Source: Olivibacter domesticus (GTDB lineage Bacteria > Bacteroidota > Bacteroidia > Sphingobacteriales > Sphingobacteriaceae). From it: a stretch of 64,000 bases of DNA. The notes below the pieces were generated by a model that worked only from the letters and a program-made list of their open reading frames with translations, ran no database searches and was not told where the DNA came from. A program made the translations under genes and the position numbers. Positions 8,316 to 16,157 of the stretch are shown here, one piece after another. Location: the NCBI RefSeq assembly GCF_900109575.1, contig NZ_FOAF01000009.1, forward strand, positions 62,001 through 126,000, written 5' to 3'. Position 1 is the first letter of the stretch, and each line of letters opens with the position of its first letter.

Positions 8316-9680
8316 TCAATTCCAATTACTTTTCCAATATTTAAATTCTGAAGGCGATATCCGATAACGCGCAAAATTACCTTCATGCAAAGCTAAAATC
8401 TCCGTTTCAATTGCCTCGATAAATTTGTTGCGATCATTTTCTGGGATTTTTTCCGCCTCCTTTTTTACAAAAAGCACTGTCCCTTCTTTTCCTATTCCAT
8501 TACGAACAATGTTGGAAATAATAACTCTCATCTCTTCTCGATATTTTAAGCGAAATGGGTCAGGTTCTCCCAGCGACTGTTTAATGGCAGCATAGCGCAT
8601 TGCGGATCGCTCATACGCCCACATGAAAACATCTTTGAATAATTCAATTCTATTCAATTCATAGATGCCGAGCATTCCTTTGACATAATATTCTTCCGGT
8701 ACATCGACAAAGGATAGTGGAGCAAGGTTGTTGCTGTTTAATGGGATGTTTGCAGCTAAACGCGAAACCCGCTTATTTACGTCATCAAACGGCTGAAGGT
8801 AAGGCAAATGTATTAAGACAAATAATGACTGTTCAAACGGATTTTTAATCTGCCTTGCCTTTTCTAAAATTAAATCAAAAAATTCAGAAATGAGTTGGGG
8901 TATTGCCAAAGGGGTGAATACCGAATTTGTTATACCAACACCAAACTCCCTTAATCTACCTGAAGCTGCGGGGTTGGACAGCAGGTTATTGGAAAGCAGG
9001 GCATGAAGATTTAAAATGGTATAGCGATTGAAACTCACATCATCTGCTCCCTCAACTAAAAACTCAATCGCATCCTTGTGATTCAATATCATTTGGGTTT
9101 CTTTAGCAGACTTATTCTCGGCAGGTCTGCCACCATGGATCAATATCTCGGTATCCAGCAGCGAATAGGTATTGCCCTCTAAGCGACTGGAATTCCACGA
9201 TAGATCAATTAATAGTCTACCAAGTATATGCTTTGCATAAGTTCCCGCTGCTTGTGCATCTCCCTGTGTTTTTCCGATCAGTGCCAGATGTTCTTTTTCT
9301 GCGTTTGTCAGGTAACTATCCAAATTAGGACGGTAGTTGGCTAAAAATTCCGTTTGATACCCAACTGGCTTTCTTTTTGTCTCAGATCGTGTAACTAGGG
9401 CTAAAACATCTTTTCCTTCAATAGATAACGGAATATCATCTTGTGGTTTTGAGGAACGGTCTTCATCGTGTATTTGTAACTCGGTAATCGTGGGAAAGTA
9501 CTTGGTTGATCTCGAGCCTCCAGTGATCATTACCCGATGATCGTCCGCTAACTTTTTTAATCGTCGTTGCAATGTCCGCCTTTCAATTTGAAAGGGGAGC
9601 CTGGCCATTAACTGATCGATGGATAGCCCATTTTCGTCTAATGATTGTACGATTATGTTTAGTTGTTCCGTTTCACTCAT
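8316..9680 (-). CDS. Fic-domain protein with winged-helix N-terminus and degenerate Fic motif
   Basis: A 454-aa protein. Residues about 1-65 form a winged-helix DNA-binding domain (RRTLQRRLKKL; ITGGSRSTKYF beta-wing). An inhibitory-helix motif SSRLEGN lies at 164-170, followed by the Fic core. The canonical HPFxDGNGRxxR is replaced by QPFDDVNKRVSR (296-307): the catalytic His is Gln, and both Gly of DGNGR are changed. Classical AMP transfer is thus unlikely. The upstream region has a cluster of TTCGCGACA boxes including a perfect inverted repeat, which fits autoregulation by the winged helix. It appears inserted within an HNH nuclease gene. Confidence 0.85.
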   Translation of the reverse strand: MSETEQLNIIVQSLDENGLSIDQLMARLPFQIERRTLQRRLKKLADDHRVMITGGSRSTKYFPTITELQIHDEDRSSKPQDDIPLSIEGKDVLALVTRSETKRKPVGYQTEFLANYRPNLDSYLTNAEKEHLALIGKTQGDAQAAGTYAKHILGRLLIDLSWNSSRLEGNTYSLLDTEILIHGGRPAENKSAKETQMILNHKDAIEFLVEGADDVSFNRYTILNLHALLSNNLLSNPAASGRLREFGVGITNSVFTPLAIPQLISEFFDLILEKARQIKNPFEQSLFVLIHLPYLQPFDDVNKRVSRLAANIPLNSNNLAPLSFVDVPEEYYVKGMLGIYELNRIELFKDVFMWAYERSAMRYAAIKQSLGEPDPFRLKYREEMRVIISNIVRNGIGKEGTVLFVKKEAEKIPENDRNKFIEAIETEILALHEGNFARYRISPSEFKYWKSNWN

Positions 9681-9686
9681 AAAGTA

Positions 9687-9776
9687 TTCGCGACAGTTTT
9701 ACGACAATGATAGTTGTTTTCTGTCGCAAAACAAATTTTCGCGACATAAATTTGTCGCGAATAACATTTCGCGACA
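9687..9776 (-). promoter_or_regulatory. Operator cluster upstream of the Fic gene (TTCGCGACA boxes)
   Basis: The 9-mer TTCGCGACA occurs at 9687-9695, 9738-9746 and 9768-9776, and inverted (TGTCGCGAA) at 9753-9761. The copies 9738-9746 and 9753-9761 form a perfect inverted repeat with a 6-nt spacer. A partial copy (TGTCGCAA) lies at 9722-9729. All lie within 100 bp of the Fic start codon, where a repressor would act. The binding protein is presumably the Fic protein itself; that is inference. Confidence 0.7.
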
Positions 9777-9809
9777 ACAAGCGAACGCTATCTCGTTTTC
9801 CGGAAATTT

Positions 9810-10067
9810 GTATGTCCGGCTAATTCAAAATATAGGACAGTATCATATGGAGCGCTTTATACCCTACAGCTTTGTTTCGCATGATCAGATATGGAACTTG
9901 ATTCCATCAAACAATAGCTTCAACATTAGTAAAAGCAATAAGCCCCAAGCCTAGCCAGAAAAAATCAAACGAGAAACTTTTGGAAGATTATTTTTATATT
10001 GGCACGGATTGGAGAGAAGGGCTATCAAAAGATAATTTTTTTGATGTGATCAATCCTTTTTTTGTGT
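9810..10067 (+). pseudogene. HNH endonuclease, 3' fragment (frameshifted)
   Basis: One frame reads HMERFIPYSFVSHDQIWNLI then PSNNSFNISKSNK. This is the HNH core of the family whose normal form is H[VM]ERFIPWSFV..DQLWNL.P....NSSKS..LP. The frame then shifts and continues LEDYFYIGTDWREGLSKDNF up to a stop at 10067. The N-terminal half lies at 7922-8075. Missing middle and frameshifts make it non-functional. Confidence 0.55.
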
Positions 10068-10073
10068 AGAATT

Positions 10074-11156
10074 TTATTCGTTCCAAAGCGGATAATCAAT
10101 GTAACCATGTTTTCCGCCCCCATACATTGTTGCTCTATCCAGCTCACTAAGCGTGGCATTTTTCTCAAACCGTTCATGCAGGTCGGGGTTTGCGATGTAT
10201 AGCTTGCCAAAAGAAATAAGCTTTGCAATGCCTTTTTCAAGTTCTGCTTCGGCAGAAGCCTTGTCATACCCTGCATTAGCAATAACTGTCTGGCGGATCT
10301 TCCTGCCAAACAATTCAATCTCGTCGTGAGCGGCACCATGTTCAGGCGAAGTGAAATTGGGGCTGCGCCTCATGATTTCCACATAGGCAAAGGCCATTTC
10401 ATTCAATTTTTCGATCAGGTGGGTATAGGTAGCGATAGGGTCGTCCAGTACCATATCACCATAGAAATGGAAAGGAGATATTTTAATACCCACCTTTTCA
10501 CTACCCACCACACGGATCAATTCCTGCATCACCTCCACTACAAAGCGGACCTTGTTAGGAATGCTGCCGCCATAATCATCCGTCCTTTGGTTGGCACTTT
10601 CAGCTAAGAACTGGTTGGGCAGATATCCATTGGCAGCGTGAAGGGCAACCCCGTCAAACCCTGCCGCTATGGCATTTTTTGCGGCCTGGCCATAGTCCTT
10701 TATAGTCTGCTTGATTTCGGGAATCGTCATTTCCTGAGGTATCTCGTAATCCTTCCTGCCCTGAGAGGTAAAATGCTGCATCCCGCGGATAGGCAAGGGT
10801 GATGGCCCAAAAGGGAGCTTGCCGCTCCTGTCTACAGAATGCCCCATGCGGCCGGTATGCCAAAGCTGGGCTATAATAATACCGCCTTTATTGTGTACCG
10901 CCGTTGTAACCTTCTTCCATGCTTCTATTTGTTGACCCGTGAAAATACCCGGAGTGAGCGGACTGCCGGTAGCCTCTTCACTGATCCTGATGGCTTCGCT
11001 AAAAAGCAAACCTGCGCCAGCCCTTTGGGAATAATACGCTATTGTCATATCACCCACTAAGCCATTTACGTCTGTACGACCTCTGGTCATCGCTGCCATG
11101 GCCATGCTGTTTTTTAGGCTGACACCGCCTAATTGTGTTTTTTCTAAAAGTTTCAT
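10074..11156 (-). CDS. Old Yellow Enzyme family alkene reductase (NADH:flavin oxidoreductase)
   Basis: A 360-aa FMN-dependent TIM-barrel enzyme of the OYE/NemA type, reducing activated C=C bonds or nitro-compounds with NAD(P)H. Visible motifs: N-terminal LGGVSLKNSMAMAAMTRGRT, AQLWHTGRM (active-site His region), GFDGVALHAANGYLPNQFL, NQRTDDYGGS and, near the end, SFGKLYIANPDLHERF. It is the last gene of the minus-strand unit that begins at the cobalamin riboswitch, 10 bp after the SBF transporter gene, so the two are surely cotranscribed. A link to the oxygen-dependent MesX/MesD chemistry (as a source of reduced flavin) is possible but only inferred. Confidence 0.9.
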   Translation of the reverse strand: MKLLEKTQLGGVSLKNSMAMAAMTRGRTDVNGLVGDMTIAYYSQRAGAGLLFSEAIRISEEATGSPLTPGIFTGQQIEAWKKVTTAVHNKGGIIIAQLWHTGRMGHSVDRSGKLPFGPSPLPIRGMQHFTSQGRKDYEIPQEMTIPEIKQTIKDYGQAAKNAIAAGFDGVALHAANGYLPNQFLAESANQRTDDYGGSIPNKVRFVVEVMQELIRVVGSEKVGIKISPFHFYGDMVLDDPIATYTHLIEKLNEMAFAYVEIMRRSPNFTSPEHGAAHDEIELFGRKIRQTVIANAGYDKASAEAELEKGIAKLISFGKLYIANPDLHERFEKNATLSELDRATMYGGGKHGYIDYPLWNE

Positions 11157-11166
11157 CCGTAAATAA

Positions 11167-12192
11167 TTATTCGTTAATGTTTTTCTCTTGTCGTCTAGCC
11201 ATACCCTGGGCGATGATGCTGGCGGCGATCAATTGCAAGGCATGGTAAAGCATGAGTGGCAACAATACGATGCCCGTAATGGTACTGTGCTGAAAAAGCA
11301 CTTTTGACATGACCGTGCCGTGTACCAATGACTTCTTAGATCCACAAAATAAGACCGTAATACGATCTTCGTCTGAAAAGCCAAACAAGCGGCTGAGTAG
11401 TCCAACGCAAAAGAATACAACAAAAAACAAGGCCATCATCCCTGCGGCGAGTACGGCAAGTTCAAGGGTGGTGAATCCTTCAAAAAGATGTTCGGAGAAT
11501 GACTTACAAAACGACGTGTAAATGATGGTGAGGATAACTGCCTGATCGAAATGTTTGAGTTGTTTTTTATACTTTTCGGCAATGGCGCCAAAACGGGAGT
11601 GGAGGCTGATGCCGATAATGACAGGTAGCAAGACTTGAAGAATCAACTTGATGACGATATGCGTGATATCAAAATCGCCTGTTGCAGAAGCGATGAACAG
11701 CCCAACCCAGAGCGGCGTAACCACTACGCCGATCAAACTGGAAATGCTGGCATTGAAAATGGCTGCAGGAATGTTGCCCTTGGCGATGGAAACCATGACC
11801 ACGGAAGAGGAAACGGTGGACGGTAAAGCTGACAGAAAAAACACACCCAACCAAAGCAACTCAAAGTCAGTGCCAGTGAACAAAGGGCGAGATGCCAAAA
11901 CGATGAGCGGAAAAAACAAAAAGGTTGTCAACTGCACAACTAGGTGCATTTTCCAGTTGGCAAGCCCTGCTTTTAGTTTCTCAACACTCAGTCGCATTCC
12001 ATAAAACAGGAAAATCAACGACACACCTGCATTAGCAATCTCTTCTAGCGAAACAGGTTCTTTGACCATGCCTGGCTGCGGCAAAAAATAGGCTAGCAGA
12101 ATCATGGTGCCTATCAGTAACAGGAAACTATCGAAACCTGCTTTACTTAATACTTCTAATAACTTCTTCAATATGATCTTACAATATGCCAA
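11167..12192 (-). CDS. SBF-like sodium/bile-acid-type transporter
   Basis: An integral membrane protein of about 340 aa with some ten hydrophobic segments. It belongs to the bile acid:sodium symporter superfamily (SBF-like). Characteristic stretches include VSLIFLFYGMRLSVEKL, LSALPSTVSSSVVMVSIAKG, NASISSLIGVVVTPLWVGLF and FCGSKKSLVHGTVMSKVLF; the SALPSTVSSS and GSKKSLVHG segments are typical of the bacterial branch. The substrate is unknown. The start is unclear: a TTG at 12192 opens the frame and another TTG at 12171 would give the N-terminus LKKLLEVLSKAGFDSF. It is cotranscribed with mesD upstream (81-bp gap) and the OYE gene downstream (10 bp). It may import a compound used by the methionine synthase module. 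Confidence 0.82.
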   Translation of the reverse strand: MAYCKIILKKLLEVLSKAGFDSFLLLIGTMILLAYFLPQPGMVKEPVSLEEIANAGVSLIFLFYGMRLSVEKLKAGLANWKMHLVVQLTTFLFFPLIVLASRPLFTGTDFELLWLGVFFLSALPSTVSSSVVMVSIAKGNIPAAIFNASISSLIGVVVTPLWVGLFIASATGDFDITHIVIKLILQVLLPVIIGISLHSRFGAIAEKYKKQLKHFDQAVILTIIYTSFCKSFSEHLFEGFTTLELAVLAAGMMALFFVVFFCVGLLSRLFGFSDEDRITVLFCGSKKSLVHGTVMSKVLFQHSTITGIVLLPLMLYHALQLIAASIIAQGMARRQEKNINE

Positions 12193-12273
12193 TTTATAAT
12201 TTTGGAAGCCAATTGCCTGATTAGGGAGTTTTTCTTGAAACTACAATCCAGAGAGGCGTCCTATATATGGGGA

Positions 12274-13302
12274 CTAGATCGCAAATTCTTTCCGTATGAT
12301 CTCTGCTCCAGCGCTTAAAGCACTTAACTTACCTCTCGCTACGTTTCGGGATAAAGGAGCCATACCGCAATTCGTACTAGGGTAAAGATCTTTGATATCA
12401 ACAAATTCAAGCGTTTTACGCAGGGTATCAGCTACCTCTTCGGGTGTTTCTATCGTGTTAGATGCCACATCAATTGCACCAACCATTACTTTCTTCCCAC
12501 GAACCAGTTCAATTAAATTTAAAGGCACATTTGAGTTGTGGCATTCTAACGACACGATATCAATAGTAGAAGTTTGAATTTTAGGAAAAATTTCTTCGTA
12601 TTGACGCCAGGCTGATCCCAATGTCTTTTTCCAATCATTATTAGCTTTTATTCCATAACCGTAGCAAACATGTACTGCAGTTTCGCAGTGTAACCCTTCA
12701 ATGGCTCTTTCTAATGCTGCCATTCCCCAATCGTTTACTTCATCAAAAAAAACATTAAATGCAGGTTCATCAAATTGGATAATATCAACCCCTGCATCTT
12801 GCAATTCTCTTGCTTCCTCATTGAGTACTTTCGCAAATTCCCACGCCAGTTTTTCTCTGCTTTTGTAATGGGCATCGTACAAGGTATCAACCATCGTCAT
12901 CGGACCTGGCAATGCCCATTTTATAGGTTTATCTGTCTGTTCACGTAAAAATTTAGCGTCTTCAACGAAAACTGCTTTTTGACGTGTAACCTCACCTACA
13001 ACGATAGGAACACTCGCATCGTAACGGTCACGGATCTTTACGATCTTACGATTTTCAAAATCTACACCACTTAAATGCTCAATAAAAGTGGTTACGAAAT
13101 GTTGGCGGGTTTGCTCACCATCACTAATGATATCCACCCCTGCCAATTGCTGTTCTTGCAAAGAAATACGCAAAGCATCTTGTTTCCCTTCCAATAACTG
13201 ATCGCCGTCTAACTTCCAGGGTGACCATAATTTTTCAGGTGGTGCAAGCCAGGCAGGTTTGGGCAAACTTCCCACAATTGAGGTGGGCAATAATTTTTTC
13301 AT
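12274..13302 (-). CDS. mesD: Core-MetE folate-independent methionine synthase, MesD type
   Basis: A 342-aa protein equivalent to the C-terminal catalytic barrel of MetE only, without the N-terminal folate-binding half. The zinc and homocysteine site is complete: H211 and C213 (VHVCYGYG), E253 (SLECHNSN) and C312 (STNCGMAP). The N-terminus VGSLPKPAWL and the segment GVDIISDGEQTR are typical of the family. It is paired with a DUF1852 gene (mesX) 28 bp upstream, the arrangement described for the MesD/MesX oxygen-dependent, folate-independent methionine synthases. The unit starts at a cobalamin riboswitch, so expression is expected when B12 is scarce. The methyl donor of MesD enzymes is not established. 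Confidence 0.88.
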   Translation of the reverse strand: MKKLLPTSIVGSLPKPAWLAPPEKLWSPWKLDGDQLLEGKQDALRISLQEQQLAGVDIISDGEQTRQHFVTTFIEHLSGVDFENRKIVKIRDRYDASVPIVVGEVTRQKAVFVEDAKFLREQTDKPIKWALPGPMTMVDTLYDAHYKSREKLAWEFAKVLNEEARELQDAGVDIIQFDEPAFNVFFDEVNDWGMAALERAIEGLHCETAVHVCYGYGIKANNDWKKTLGSAWRQYEEIFPKIQTSTIDIVSLECHNSNVPLNLIELVRGKKVMVGAIDVASNTIETPEEVADTLRKTLEFVDIKDLYPSTNCGMAPLSRNVARGKLSALSAGAEIIRKEFAI

Positions 13303-13330
13303 AATAAAATAAATTTAAGGTGTTGTGTAA

Positions 13331-14329
13331 TTAAAGAGAGAAGTTGACAGACCACTGTTCTAAAACACTTTTGTAAGGCTTAATGAAATGCTCGTCTGCA
13401 AATTTGCCTTGCTCGATCGCTAACTGGCTGCGCTCTTCCCGGTTGTATACAATTTTTGTTAAAGAATGGTCCTGATTTTTCAAACTAGGCTTATAGCATA
13501 CTCCTGCAACAGAATTGGCGTTATAAATTTCAGGTCTATAGATCTTTTGGAACGTTTCCATTGTACTAATGGTACTGATCAATTCCAGGTTTGTATAATC
13601 AGCCAGTAAGTCGCCAAAGAAATAAAAGGCCAAAGGCGCAACGCTATTAGGTGGCATAAAATAGCGAACCTGCAAGCCCATTTTTTTGAAGTATTGTTCT
13701 GTTAAAGAAGATTCGCTGGGTTGGTATTCAAAACCTACTATCGGGTGATGGTTTCCTGTACGATGATATGTTTTATTCTCTGCTACACTCAAACAAATAA
13801 CAGGTGGTTTAATAAAGCGTTTTTTGTAAGTTTCTGAATTTACAAAATGCTTAAATATATTGCCGTGTAACTCACCAAAGTTATCAGGAATGCTAAATTT
13901 ATCTTTACCCTTGTTATGCTCTAAAAGCAAGACGCTAAAATCATAATCACGTACGTAAGAAGAAAAGTTATTTCCAACAATACCTTCCAGGCGTTCGCCA
14001 GTTTTATGATCAATAATATGCGTTTTTAAGATCTCAATCGAGGGGAATGTTGTACCACTACCATCGATATCTATATCAACAGAAACAATCTCTAATTCAA
14101 CCGAATAGCGATCGTTCGTTGGATTATCCCAGTTTGCCAGGGTGTTAAAACGATTGTTGATCATATTAATGGTGTTGCGCAAGTTTTCCTGACGACTTGT
14201 TCCTCTTGCCAAGTTAGCAAAGTTAGTAGTGGTGCGCGTACTATTGGACGGTATATAGTTCTCATTGAAATAAATACTCTTTAGTGTGAACACAAAATCA
14301 TTCTTGATGGCATGCTGGATATTTTCCAT
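13331..14329 (-). CDS. mesX: DUF1852 protein, MesD partner
   Basis: A DUF1852-family protein, about 332 aa from the ATG at 14329; the open frame extends upstream to a TTG at 14389, but family members begin at ..DFVFTLKSIYFNENYIPSNS, so the ATG is preferred. Hallmarks are TRTTTNFANLARG, SRQENLRNTINMINNRFN and NWDNPTNDRY. DUF1852 (MesX) is the obligate partner of MesD in folate-independent methionine synthesis and acts with it in an oxygen-dependent manner. Its own chemistry is not known, and no classical cofactor motif is visible. It lies 28 bp upstream of mesD and directly downstream of the metE remnant. Confidence 0.88.
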   Translation of the reverse strand: MENIQHAIKNDFVFTLKSIYFNENYIPSNSTRTTTNFANLARGTSRQENLRNTINMINNRFNTLANWDNPTNDRYSVELEIVSVDIDIDGSGTTFPSIEILKTHIIDHKTGERLEGIVGNNFSSYVRDYDFSVLLLEHNKGKDKFSIPDNFGELHGNIFKHFVNSETYKKRFIKPPVICLSVAENKTYHRTGNHHPIVGFEYQPSESSLTEQYFKKMGLQVRYFMPPNSVAPLAFYFFGDLLADYTNLELISTISTMETFQKIYRPEIYNANSVAGVCYKPSLKNQDHSLTKIVYNREERSQLAIEQGKFADEHFIKPYKSVLEQWSVNFSL

Positions 14330-14408
14330 GTATTTCTTTTTGTTTGTTATCGGATCTTCTGTTATGATCGCTTTTATTAATTGTTGCAATTATTTCCTCG
14401 GTACTTGC

Positions 14409-14534
14409 TTAGCTGATCTTCTCCCGTGCTTCTTTAGCAGCAGCCACCATGTTGATCAAAGCGGCTTTAGCTTCCGGCCAGTTACGGGTTTTTAGACCGC
14501 AATCCGGGTTTACCCAAAGATTTTGCGTGAGCAT
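14409..14534 (-). pseudogene. metE 3'-end remnant (41 codons)
   Basis: The frame reads [20 protein letters not shown] then [21 protein letters not shown] and stops. This is the extreme C-terminus of full-length cobalamin-independent methionine synthase, including NPDCGLKTR with the zinc-ligand Cys. Nothing of the remaining ~720 residues is present upstream; only ~170 bp separate it from the cobalamin riboswitch. It is best explained as what is left of a B12-regulated metE after deletion, now located between the riboswitch and mesX. Whether the 41-codon frame is still translated is unknown. Confidence 0.8.
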
Positions 14535-14622
14535 GTTTTTAACTTTTAAATATTAATGATCATTATAAAAAGTTCTTGGTTATTCCTGACACGACAGGCG
14601 AAGAAGGGTTATAGAGGCGTTT

Positions 14623-14709
14623 TTATATACGAACAGGCGCAACCAAGCCATGAGGGCCGGCACCTTTAAACTGTACAATCTGACCAATGACCTCTTTACG
14701 CGGAAGCAT
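14623..14709 (-). other. Short frame after the riboswitch
   Basis: A 28-codon frame begins just after the B12 box and reads MLPRKEVIGQIVQFKGAGPH then GLVAPVRI. It could be a leader peptide, the residue of the original gene start, or chance. No family was recognised. It is listed because it lies between a riboswitch and its target genes. Confidence 0.25.
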
Positions 14710-14714
14710 CGTCA

Positions 14715-14890
14715 ATTCAGTAAAGGCAGGTATCCTGACTTGTAACGGCTTTTACCAGCCTTCCCGCTTGCGCAGTGACCATGATTGGTAAAGCCTTTGT
14801 GTTACTTACAGTTGCGCGACAGCTCGTGATTTGCACACGATTCCCTATTAATTCACCGTTAAGTAAAACCTTTTCTGATTGCTGAAACAA
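14715..14890 (-). promoter_or_regulatory. Cobalamin riboswitch
   Basis: Read on the minus strand, the region shows the conserved blocks of the AdoCbl riboswitch in order: GGTTTTACTTAACGGTGAA, then ATAGGGAATCGTGTGCAA, GAGCTGTCGCGCAACTGTAA, GCGGGAAGGCTGGTAAAAGC, and finally the B12 box AGTCAGGATACCTGCC (complement of 14725-14740). Order and spacing fit the class. It lies at the 5' end of the metE-remnant/mesX/mesD/SBF/OYE unit and should reduce its expression when B12 is available. A metE gene would be its natural target, and a metE tail indeed follows. Confidence 0.92.
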
Positions 14891-15051
14891 ACAAAGAACC
14901 AATAGTTTTAAACTCTGGTCAAAGTTACAAAAACAGCAATTAAAGCTAAACTAAGGATGTAATTTTAGCTAAAATTACTTTTAATTGATTTTTTATTGAA
15001 TTTTTATGCTGTTTACTTATATTTTTGTATGCTACAACAGTGATTTATGCT

Positions 15052-15513
15052 ATGGAACAATTGGATGAGATCGATCTGAAACTATTAAAAATATTAGGCA
15101 ATGATTCAAGTCATACCATCAAGGAACTCGCAGCGAAAGTAAATTTGACGCCTTCGCCGGTGGTGCAACGCGTGAAACGCCTAGAAACAAGTGGGTATAT
15201 TAAAAAGTATATTGCATTATTAGACCCGCAAAAGTTCAACCAAGGTTTTATCGTTTTTTGCAATATCAAGCTGAAACAGCATGACCGAAATATCGGACGT
15301 AGTTTCGTACAGGATATCCTAAAGATCGACGAGGTAGTGGAATGTTATAATATCTCCGGTGATTACGATTTCTTTCTGAAAGTGTTTGCCCGGGACATGA
15401 AGCACTACCAGGATTTTGTGTTCAATAAATTAGGTTCGGTAGAAAGCATTGGCAGCGCGCACAGTACCTTCGTGATGGACGAGATCAAAAACACGCACAA
15501 TATCAGTTTTTAG
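15052..15513 (+). CDS. Lrp/AsnC-family transcriptional regulator
   Basis: About 153 aa from the ATG at 15052 (MEQLDEIDLKLLKILGND), the usual start of the family; the frame is open a further nine codons upstream. An N-terminal winged helix (TIKELAAKVNLTPSPVVQRVKRLE) and a C-terminal RAM/ligand-sensing domain (GDYDFFLKVFARDMKHYQDF) are clear. Such proteins respond to amino acids and control amino-acid metabolism genes. It is divergent from the riboswitch-led methionine synthase unit, with about 150 bp between them, so control of that unit or of methionine-related genes is plausible but unproven. Confidence 0.9.
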   Translation: MEQLDEIDLKLLKILGNDSSHTIKELAAKVNLTPSPVVQRVKRLETSGYIKKYIALLDPQKFNQGFIVFCNIKLKQHDRNIGRSFVQDILKIDEVVECYNISGDYDFFLKVFARDMKHYQDFVFNKLGSVESIGSAHSTFVMDEIKNTHNISF

Positions 15514-15670
15514 TACTAATCTTTTAATTAAATCGTAAATCGCATGAATTACGGGTAATACCGTCATCGCTCTGATAAATGATGATATCTCTTATAGCTA
15601 CGGAATAGATCAAACCACCCTATTTTTATAATGAAAAAGTTGTTTTCAATAGATCTGTTTATATTCAATA

Positions 15671-15886
15671 TTAACTTGTATGGCAATGAGGGCAGCAGTA
15701 TGCACAGCCATTGATTCTAGCTCCGGGGTATTGTCTTTTAGCTTCTAAAACTGCCGGTTCACAAGTATAGTATCCACCTAACTTTTTAAGATTTGTTGAA
15801 TTTTTGATCCAGTAGCAATCTCCATGATGAACCTCATAGTTGCCATTTGTCTGTTGATTTCCATTTAAGTAATAGGTACGATACAT
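15671..15886 (-). CDS. Small Cys-rich protein, 71 aa
   Basis: The 71-aa product has the C-terminal half CEPAVLEAKRQYPGARINGC followed by AYCCPHCHTS. Six Cys are visible (one in HHGDCYW, one in YYTCEP, then GCAYCCPHC). The pattern EVH..GCywi....n..LG.y..C..AV..Ak......inGC.yCc..CHTS recalls short Bacteroidota proteins of unknown function that may bind a metal. The frame is clean with a sensible composition. Function unknown. Confidence 0.6.
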   Translation of the reverse strand: MYRTYYLNGNQQTNGNYEVHHGDCYWIKNSTNLKKLGGYYTCEPAVLEAKRQYPGARINGCAYCCPHCHTS

Positions 15887-15918
15887 ACTACAGTCTCAAT
15901 TTAAATAGTTTTATAAAA

Positions 15919-15973
15919 GGTAACGCTTACCTAACTCACGCAATGAATGCGCAATCTTTTAGCAAGCGTTACC
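15919..15973. repeat. Nested inverted repeat
   Basis: GGTAACGCTT (15919-15928) and AAGCGTTACC (15964-15973) form a perfect 10-bp inverted repeat. Inside lies a second small hairpin (CGCA-ATGAA-TGCG, about 15939-15951). It is not followed by a T-run on either side, so it is not a standard terminator. It could be a site-specific element or an RNA structure. It stands alone in a ~270-bp gene-free stretch. Confidence 0.5.
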
Positions 15974-16157
15974 TAGCACGGTGCCACGAAAAACAACCTT
16001 TTCTTCACAGAAATTTAAAAATAGGTTTAGGTTGTAATCATCCCATGTGTTAATATTTGAAGTAATTTCGGCACAAAAAAAAATATCCCAAAATTTATTA
16101 CATGAATAGGCTTATTAGATAGATGAATAGAAAGATGGGATACACCAATTGCTTTTT

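Noticed and set aside
9619-9954. 111-codon plus-strand frame starting inside the Fic gene
   Set aside because: The first part is antisense to Fic and the operator boxes; only its end (HMERFIPYSFV..) is meaningful, as part of the HNH remnant.
11648-12004. 118-codon frame antisense to the transporter gene
   Set aside because: Low-complexity Met/Thr/Lys composition that mirrors the membrane protein on the other strand.
14717-14902. 61-codon minus-strand frame
   Set aside because: It lies exactly over the cobalamin riboswitch; its codons are the conserved RNA blocks.
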